Source: Tieghemostelium lacteum
Lineage: Eukaryota > Evosea > Eumycetozoa > Dictyosteliales > Raperosteliaceae
NCBI GenBank assembly: GCA_001606155.1
Contig: LODT01000035.1
Coordinates: 1,472,113-1,536,112 of the forward strand
DNA length: 64,000 nt
Direction: 5' to 3'
Shown: positions 56,331 to 64,000 of the stretch, one piece after another
Numbering within the stretch: position 1 is the first letter of the stretch
Layout: every line of letters begins with the position of its first letter
Made by a program: the position numbers and the translations under genes
The notes under the pieces: model-generated
Databases searched by the model: none
Seen by the model: only the letters and a program-made list of their open reading frames with translations
What the model was told of the DNA's origin: nothing

Positions 56331-57395
56331 ATGAAAACAATAATATTTTTAATATTTTCAATAACATTATTTGTAGTAGTTGTATCAAGTGTTGGTATTC
56401 ATATTGAACATCCAAATCAAAATCAACAAGATAATTATATTCAAAGGGAGAGAATATTAAAGAATCAATTTGATCAATGGGTAGAGAAACATGCTAAAAA
56501 GTATCATACTCATAGAGAATATTTGACAAGATATCAAAATTTCAAGAATAATCTAAAAAAGATTGAACAACAAAATGCTGCTCATCAAGGTAGTGCCAAA
56601 TTTGGTATGAATAAATTTAGTGATCTCTCTGAAGAGGAATTTACCAAATTCTATTTGATGCCAGAATATAAACCAACACCAAGAAAGTCATTGTATAAAA
56701 AGCACTATCCAGTAATGCAAGATGCTCAAAGTTCTGATGAAAATATTCCATTAAATCTCAAAGTGGATTGGAGAACTGAAGGTTTAGTTACACCAGTTAA
56801 AGATCAAGGTGCATGTGGTAGTTGTTGGGCATTCTCTGCAACTGAACAAATTGAAACTGCATGGATTAAAGCTGGTAATGATCAAGTTATTCTCAGTGAA
56901 CAACAAATTGTTGATTGTGATACCAATGATGGTGGTTGTGGTGGTGGTGATCCACATACTGCAATGGATTATGTAATTAAAGCTGGTGGTCTTACCAGTG
57001 AATCTCAATATCCATACATTGCCAATGATGGTACCTGTCATACTAATTTTACACCAGTTGCTCACATTTCAGGTTACTATGCTGCCACTACTCCAGGTAA
57101 TGATACTCAATTAGCTTACAGTGTAATGAATGAAGGTCCTATTAGTATTTGTGTTGATGCCAGTAGTTGGATGACTTATTCCTCAGGTATCATTCGTTCA
57201 AATTGTGATTCTGATCTTGATCATTGCGTACAAATTGTTGGTCTAAATGTTGATACCAATGGTACCACCCCAATTCCTTATTATATCATTAGAAATTCTT
57301 GGGGTACTGATTGGGGTATTGATGGTTTTATCTATGTTGAAATTGGTCATGATTTATGTGGTGTTACTCAAGAAGCTACAATTGTTGTAGTTTAA
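56331..57395 (+). CDS. Papain-family cysteine proteinase (cathepsin L-like)
   Basis: An intronless 354-residue preproenzyme. The signal peptide (TIIFLIFSITLFVVVVSS) is followed by an I29 inhibitor prodomain with an ERFNIN-like helix (FDQWVEKHAKKYHTHREYL..YQNFKNNL) and FGMNKFSDLSEEEF. The mature enzyme starts near VDWRTEGLVTPVKDQG. The catalytic triad is present: Cys165 in GSCWAFS, His298 in DHCVQIVGL, and Asn322 in IRNSWGTDWG. Dictyostelid enzymes of this group work in lysosomes or are secreted during development. The sequence DHCVQ is a slight variant of the usual NHAV(L/A) around the active His. Confidence 0.95.
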   Translation: MKTIIFLIFSITLFVVVVSSVGIHIEHPNQNQQDNYIQRERILKNQFDQWVEKHAKKYHTHREYLTRYQNFKNNLKKIEQQNAAHQGSAKFGMNKFSDLSEEEFTKFYLMPEYKPTPRKSLYKKHYPVMQDAQSSDENIPLNLKVDWRTEGLVTPVKDQGACGSCWAFSATEQIETAWIKAGNDQVILSEQQIVDCDTNDGGCGGGDPHTAMDYVIKAGGLTSESQYPYIANDGTCHTNFTPVAHISGYYAATTPGNDTQLAYSVMNEGPISICVDASSWMTYSSGIIRSNCDSDLDHCVQIVGLNVDTNGTTPIPYYIIRNSWGTDWGIDGFIYVEIGHDLCGVTQEATIVVV

Positions 57396-57690
57396 AGTAA
57401 TTTTAAAATATTAGTGTTAAACTATTTATTTCTGTTTTTAATTGTAAATAAAATTTAAAAAAAAATTTAATTGTTAAGATATTTTTATATATAAAAAAAA
57501 ATTTTGATAGCGAGTTTTGTGTTAGTGTGGGTTTTTATTTGTCGACATATTTATTTGATGAAATCATATTTATGATCATATCATTATTAGATTTTGTATA
57601 ATAAAGAAATTTTAAATAAATTAAAAAAAAATTTTTTATTTTGTTTTTTTTTGAAATCTCTAAATTAATATAGATATTATTAATAAAACA

Positions 57691-58668
57691 ATGATAACAG
57701 GTTTAAAATGGTTTTATAATGGATATAGAAATTATGGCAAAAATGGTTATGAAAGAAAAAAAAGAGAAATATTTAGAGAAGAGGATTTAAATGTTGATAT
57801 TAGTGAAAAAAGATTTTTAATTACTGGTGCAAATAGTGGTATTGGTTATGCATGTTCAATGGAATTAGCAAAAAGAGGTGGAATTGTTTATCTAGTTTGT
57901 AGATCAAAAGAAAAGGGTGAAAAAGCTTTAAATGAAATTATTAAAGAATCAAAACAATCACCAGATAGAATTCATTTAATAACATGTGATATATCTCTAA
58001 AAGAAGAATGTAATAGATTAATAAATGAATTTTCAGAGAGAAAAGAACCAATTGATGTTTTAATTCATAATGCTGGTGTAATGATGTCTGAAAGAAAATT
58101 AACAAAAGAATCTATTGAAGTGACATTTGCTACCAATCTATTAGCACCATTTCTTTTAACTCAAAAATGGATAAATTTAATGAAATCTTTAAAATCAAAT
58201 AATAACAATAATAATAATGAAAAACCAAGATGTATATTTGTTAGTTCTGGTGGAATGTTAACACAAAAATTGGCAATTGATAATTATCAATTTGAAAATT
58301 TAAACAAATGGGACCCACTTTCTACCTATTCTCAAACTAAAAGAGCTGAAATTCATCTTTGTGAAGAATTTTCTGATAGATATTCTGAGGATTTTAACTT
58401 TTTTTCAATGCATCCTGGTTGGTCTTCAACACCACAATTAGAATCTGCAATGCCAACTTTTAATTGGTTAACTAGAAATCAACAACGTACTCCTGAACAA
58501 GGTGCTGATACTATTGTTTGGCTAAGTATTTCACCAACAGTAGAATCAAATCATTCTTCATTATTCTTTCAAGATAGATCACCTGTGGATAAATTTATTC
58601 ACAATTCAAATACTGAATGTTCAAAATCTGATAAAGATAAACTTTGGAAATATTTATTAAATTTTTAA
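57691..58668 (+). CDS. dhrs12: Short-chain dehydrogenase/reductase (DHRS12-like)
   Basis: An intronless 325-residue classical SDR. The cofactor motif TGANSGIG is at residues 45-52, NAGVMM follows the central strand, the catalytic Ser is in FVSSGGML, and Tyr/Lys are in TYSQTKRAE. HPGWSSTP and the N-terminal GLKWFYNGYRNYGKNGY stretch are characteristic of the DHRS12 group, whose substrate is not established. It probably uses NADP(H) because of the Arg after the second strand (VCRSKEKG). The N-terminal stretch is amphipathic rather than a clear signal. The tail is 70 bp from the convergent Arf-GEF gene. Confidence 0.88.
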   Translation: MITGLKWFYNGYRNYGKNGYERKKREIFREEDLNVDISEKRFLITGANSGIGYACSMELAKRGGIVYLVCRSKEKGEKALNEIIKESKQSPDRIHLITCDISLKEECNRLINEFSERKEPIDVLIHNAGVMMSERKLTKESIEVTFATNLLAPFLLTQKWINLMKSLKSNNNNNNNEKPRCIFVSSGGMLTQKLAIDNYQFENLNKWDPLSTYSQTKRAEIHLCEEFSDRYSEDFNFFSMHPGWSSTPQLESAMPTFNWLTRNQQRTPEQGADTIVWLSISPTVESNHSSLFFQDRSPVDKFIHNSNTECSKSDKDKLWKYLLNF

Positions 58669-58738
58669 TAATAAATAAATATTATTTGTAAATATATTGT
58701 ATATATAATTAAAATGAATTTTTATTATAAATATATAT

Positions 58739-61700
58739 TTATAATAAATTTAATTTTTTATTTTGTAAATTTAGAGTATTTGGTGGATCTAAAATTAGAG
58801 TTGGTGGTATATCAATAATTGATTTTTCAGGTAACGATTTCGAAATTCTTTTTAAAATAAAAAGAATAGATTGACGAATTTCAGAATTTTCATTTAGAGT
58901 AAAATCAACAATAAAAGGATAAATGGAGGCTAGATGCTTTTGGAATTGAACATCAGTAAATCTTGAATAACCTTGAATGATTTGACAGATAATTTTTACC
59001 ACTTTTGTACCAGCACTGCTAAATTGTGATACAGAATACTCTTGAAGTATACCAATAGACAGCTTTTCTAGAATTGGTTCACATAGTGATTGAACCAATG
59101 GATATTGATCATCAAGATAAATTTCAACTAGTAACATTAATAGATAACCAAGTGAATTGGATTCAAATGACTGACTATTCATTTCACCAAAAAATGATAA
59201 AAATGTCATTTCACTATTGATTCTAGTGGATAGTAGATAAACTTGATGCCAAGTTTTAATCAATGCAATGGTAAAACTTTGTGGTAATTCTTGATGATGA
59301 TATCTCTCTACAAAAAGATTAGAAATCTTTTGCATAAACTGAATAGCAGTTTGCCAATTATAAATGGATAGTAGTGGTTCAGTATTTTCAAAACGTTCTA
59401 GATTGTCTTGAAATTCCTTTTCAATTAGATTATCAGGTGAGGGATTAAACTGAATGGGACTTAATGATGATAGGGTCTTGGAGAAATTATACAAATGATG
59501 GCTCTTGGATTTGGAGATTAACAATTGATGTATAACTTTTTGTATACTATTACATAGTGCCTCCCATAGATCCTCATTAAAATCTTGATAACACTGATGA
59601 ACAAATTGAACATAGGAGAAGGATGCTGCTTGAAAATTCATATCACTACCAAAACATAAAAATGGTTCAACAATATCCAAAAAGTATCTATAGAAACCAA
59701 CCAAATGAAATCTTGAAAATAGATCCAATAGATTCTCCAAATAGACTGGTAATGATTTACGTATCCAATTCTGTTCCATTGTACCTATTGTCTTCTTTTG
59801 TAAATCCATAACTTGTAAATTAACTTTTAGAATATTCTGAATGACATGGGACCATGTAGTTTGTGAAAAACTATTACCATACTGTCTTAATGATTTAAAT
59901 AATAAATCAATTGATATATTTCTAACCATTTCATTTTCATGTAATGTTGATATTGAAAATCCTGTAATTATTGGTAATAATAATTTAATTTCTGATTCTT
60001 TTAATATATTATTATTATTATTTTGATTATTATTATTATTATTAAATAAAAATTTTTCTTTTAATAATTTTTCTAATAATAATAATGAACGATGTGAACA
60101 TTCAGAATAGGAAACTTTTGGATTAGTAAAACTAACCAAACATTGAACAATATCTTGAAAAACTCTAGAATCATCAAGTAGATTTAGATGTTTTTGAATA
60201 ATTTGATCAATAGAGTTAAAAGATAGCTCTACAATGGATTGATTTTGAATTTCAGAACCATATCTTAGAACATTAAAAATAGTTTTCCAACCACTTTTAA
60301 TATTTAGAGTCTTGGATAGAGATAATTGTGAGATACAACGAATGGTATGTTCTTGAATGAGTGGTGATGGATTATTTCTAATGATGGATTCAAATGGTGT
60401 CAAGAATTCATTTTGGAAATTATAATGTGATAATTCTTGTTTTTCTAGATATTTAGTTGCCAATTGTCTCAGTGAGTCAATGGCATGTAATGATATATCA
60501 TTATTTGGATGTAATCCCATTCTGATGAAATGTTGTACTACAATCTCCCATATATTATAGAATACCAATCTAATTCTTTTAAAATTATATTCTATACATT
60601 CTACCAATTTAATCAATGAGTAATTCTTTTGGTAGTGATTAATTTCATCTTCTGAAATCTCACATAGACATTTAAAAAATGTAACTATACTATCATCACT
60701 CAACAGTACACTGTTGGTAAATATCTTTTCGATTGCTAAACTATCAAATACCATCTCTTTTGGATATTCATCTAATAGTTTTTGAATTGATATTGGTATT
60801 TGTTCATTACCACTACTAATACCTTTCATAGGAGGTAGATTTGGTTGGGTACTTGCTGATTGTGATGAAAGTGTTGGTGATGATTGTATCATTTGTTGTA
60901 AATGTTCTTGTTGTTTTTGTGGTGATAATGTTACTGATTGAATTTGTTCAATTATATTATTTATAGATGATGGTGGTGAACTTGATAATGTTAAATTGGC
61001 TGATTGTTTACTACTAGACATAAATAGTGATGAAGATGATGATTGTTGAGCATCAATTAAATGTAATCTTTCTAGAATAAAGATTACTTTTAAAACAGAA
61101 GACCAAGAATCAGATAGATAATTACTCTCTGATAGACCAATGGATAATAGAGTTTTTACACATTCAATATTCTTTAGTGTTGGTTCTTTAATGGTATCCA
61201 ATAATGAGAATTTAGAGAGACTAGTTATAAATGATGATCTTTCAACATTTAGATAGAAAATGGAAGATACTCTAATGGCATAGGTGAAACCTTCTAAACA
61301 TAGACTTATTAACTTTTTATCTTTACTATCATCTAATACCACTGATAGCGTTGATAAAACATAACACCATGATAATAAAAACATTGGTCTAACATGTTCA
61401 ATATTTCTTGCCTTATAAAATATTGATTTTTTTGATAATTTTGCTTTTATCAATTCTTGACATTGTTTAGAAATTTGATCACTCTCTCTATTAAATCTCA
61501 TAAATTTTTCTTCATATTCTATTCCATTATTATTATTAATATTATTATTTGTTATATTTGTTGAAGTCGAATTTGTTGAATTTGTTACTGATTGTTTTGT
61601 TGAGGAGGAAGAAGGTGAAATTGATTTTGAATTTAATATTCTATTATAAATGGATAAAAGATATTCTTTTGATAAATCCTTTTTATCATTAATCTTTGAA

Positions 61701-63886
61701 TTCATTTTTATCCATTCTTCGGGTGAAATTTTACTTTTTGTAGTTGGATTGTGTAAATCTGTTGATAATATTATTATTGTATATGATAATAAATATATAG
61801 TTTCGGCATTTGAAATTTCTGAATTATTTGTAATATTATTATTATTATTATTATTATTATTTTGTTGTGGTTGAGATGTTAAAATTGGAGAAGATAAATT
61901 TGGAGAAGTTATTGGTGATAAATTTAATTGATTATCATTATAATACTTTTCAGCAAATTTCTCTACAATTTTATCAATAATTTGATTTTCAGAATTGATA
62001 ATTTGAAAATTACATAATAACTCTAATAGGGCTTCATCAATTTCTTTACCTTGAAATTGAAAAGATTCAATATACTTGTAGAGTACATTAAATGTGAATA
62101 CAGAGGAATGATTAAAATATTCACCAATTTTCTTTTGATCCAATTTTGAAGAATTGGATTTTAGAAATGCAGATAGATCCTCTGGTGTCTCTTTTAGTAG
62201 ATTCTTTTTAACCAAATAATCAATACCCTTTTTTGGATGTTGATTAAATTTAGAAATGGCAATTTCCAATGGTGTGGCTGATGAATTTGGTTCCTCTTGA
62301 TCAGAATCTGTTGAACTGTTTCTCGAATGTGATTTGGTTAGCTTTTTAACTGGACTATTGGTGGTGTTTAGGCTGGATTGAGTTGGATTGATACTGGAAT
62401 ATAGTTCTTTACTCCAATCTACAAGTGATTTCATAATGGTAACTATACATTCTAGACCTAGAATTTTAAATTTATTATCATCACTGTTGGAAGATCTCTG
62501 TTCACCTGTAATGGTACCTTGTGCTACACGTGATAGTTCATATACCATCTTTTCAAAGATATCTTTACGATCAGGATCACAATCGTAATTGACAAAGATA
62601 TCAACAATAGTCTGAGGATTTTTACAAATCTCATAGAGTACAGGTAGAATTAACCATTTTTGTTTGGCTTGACAATTGTGACTTGACAGCACTGCCAATA
62701 GTATCTTTGAGAAGAATAATCCAATTTCCTCTTTAAGATGCTCTTTAAAGTGAATAATAAGTGATTGAAATAGTGTCAATGTCAATTTAAATACTGGTAA
62801 ATGTAGACTGGTACCATTGTGTAATAGCGATATTGATAGATATCTCTTTATAGAGTGATTTATAAATTTCTCTGATAACTTTAGTGAGGGTAATGGTGAT
62901 TCTAAAATACGACTAAGTAATTCCAATGATAACATTTTAGATTTCATCTCTTGTGTATCTGGCCCTAAATTCTGTTGTGAAACTGTACCAGTTTGATTAT
63001 TATCATCTTTAGTTGATAATTTACAAAATGCTCTAAATAATAAATTTACATCTGATAAATTTACTTGATATTGATTATTAATCTCTTCAATTTGTCCTGC
63101 ATCCAATTTACTATTTGTCATTTTACTTTGACTCTAGAGTTATATAAGAATATAAGTAATTTGATTTGTTATTTAAAAACTAATATATAATATACTTATA
63201 TATATATATATATAGATACATACAATAGTTTCAAATCTTTGTAAAACAAAATCAACCATTTGAAATAGTACATTTTTAGCAGCAGTAACATTAACTTTGT
63301 TTACAGTTACCAAATAGATATTATAACATGTCTTTATAGATGACATTAAACATGTATCATGAACATCACATGTTGGTGTTATAACTGCAGTAAGTAATGA
63401 TCTTATAATTTGTAACTGTACATTATCATCTTGAAAATTAAAATAGAAACCAATACAATTTACTATTGATTCTATTAATTTTTTTTGTTCTAATGCTTTA
63501 CTTTCATCTATCACATAAGATTTAACAATACCATATGCCATAAGTTTCTATAAAATTTAAAGAAAAATCAATAAGTATTCATCATTATTATTATTATTAT
63601 TGATTGAGGGTGGAAATCAAAATCATACATCAAAACAATCTAATGCCAATGTCATAATTTTAGGTTCCTTTGTTTCACATGCTAATTGTAGAGGTATAAA
63701 TAATTTATTTGCTAAAATTTCATATTCTTTTGGTTCGTGTTTGGCATTTTTTGTAAATAGTGGTGAATCTCTAATGGCATCTTGTGCTATTTTACATGAT
63801 TCACGTAATGCTAAATTCTTTCTTGAACTAAGATTTGATATCTTTTGTAATGTATTATTAAACATTAATGCTACTGAGTCGTCCAT
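58739..63886 (-). CDS. BIG-type Sec7-domain Arf guanine-nucleotide exchange factor
   Basis: A 1658-residue protein in three exons: 63629-63886, 63224-63547 and 58739-63133, all joined in phase 0 (GTATGA and GTATGT donors). The N-terminal DCB and HUS regions are recognisable (EILANKLFIPLQLACETK; KWLILPVLYEICKNPQTIV). The Sec7 domain at ~480-690 (FNQHPKKGIDYL, KKIGEYF, FAEKYY, STDLHNPTTKSK, KDLSKEYL) carries an Asn-rich insert. C-terminal HDS repeats follow. In family members Sec7 exchanges GDP for GTP on Arf1 at the trans-Golgi. The glutamic-finger loop reads FQIINSENQ instead of FRLPGEAQ; the Glu is retained. The ATG at 63886 gives a normal short N-terminus. Confidence 0.88.
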
Positions 63887-64000
63887 TTTAAGTAATGTTT
63901 AATTTACAATATTAAACTCTAAAAAAAGAGAAGAATATCTTAAAGTGTGTTCAACGATGAATTGTAAAAATTTAAAAAAAAATAAAATAAAAATAAAAAA

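Overview
This is 64 kb of nuclear DNA from a dictyostelid social amoeba. The signs are AT-rich spacers, short introns of about 50-100 bp with GTATGT/GTAAGT donors, Asn- and Gln-repeat tracts inside proteins, the standard code, dense genes on both strands, and a gene set typical of Amoebozoa. The exact species cannot be read from the sequence. About 29 protein-coding genes, one tRNA and an island of decayed genes are supported. Exon coordinates come from reading splice sites and frames by eye.

Layout. 0-10 kb: a 5'-truncated membrane protein, inositol polyphosphate kinase ITPK1, a divergent pair of a tandem-BRCT protein and an MRNIP homologue, an MFS transporter, and a TPR protein ending in an SGNH-like domain. 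10-19 kb: an LRR-PP2C phosphatase of PHLPP type, a 68-residue protein, tRNA methyltransferase TRMT44, a tandem pair of small paralogues (one with an N-terminus nearly identical to the histone H3 tail), and an acidic protein with SUMO-interaction-like motifs. 19-29 kb: AP-2 alpha adaptin (6 exons), CDP-diacylglycerol synthase (4 exons), a p62/NBR1 autophagy receptor, and an eIF4E-family protein with a long extra tail.

29-39.4 kb is the most striking region. Two paralogous secreted proteins (beta-helix, Cys-rich motifs, PA14-like segment, MACPF pore-forming domain) face inward and flank a gene for a three-domain crystal-toxin-like (delta-endotoxin) protein. About 260 bp upstream of each MACPF gene is almost identical in inverted orientation, although the coding sequences have diverged strongly. 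The segment is therefore bracketed by long inverted repeats.

39-47.4 kb: glutaredoxin, a membrane protein, a protein with perfect 15-bp (ARKGM) repeats, a GH25 lysozyme, MLH1 and an AADAT-type aminotransferase. 47.5-52.3 kb: a graveyard of broken reading frames, including a DDE-transposase-like gene with an internal tandem duplication, a coiled-coil gene ending in a 60-bp snap-back hairpin, and a minus-strand pseudogene. It ends at a tRNA-Ser(GCT) gene. 52.4-64 kb: folliculin, a PB1 protein, a papain-family protease, a DHRS12-like SDR, and a large BIG-type Arf-GEF with an altered Sec7 motif.

The housekeeping genes belong to unrelated pathways and show no operon logic. The MACPF/Cry cluster is the only group whose organisation suggests a joint function.
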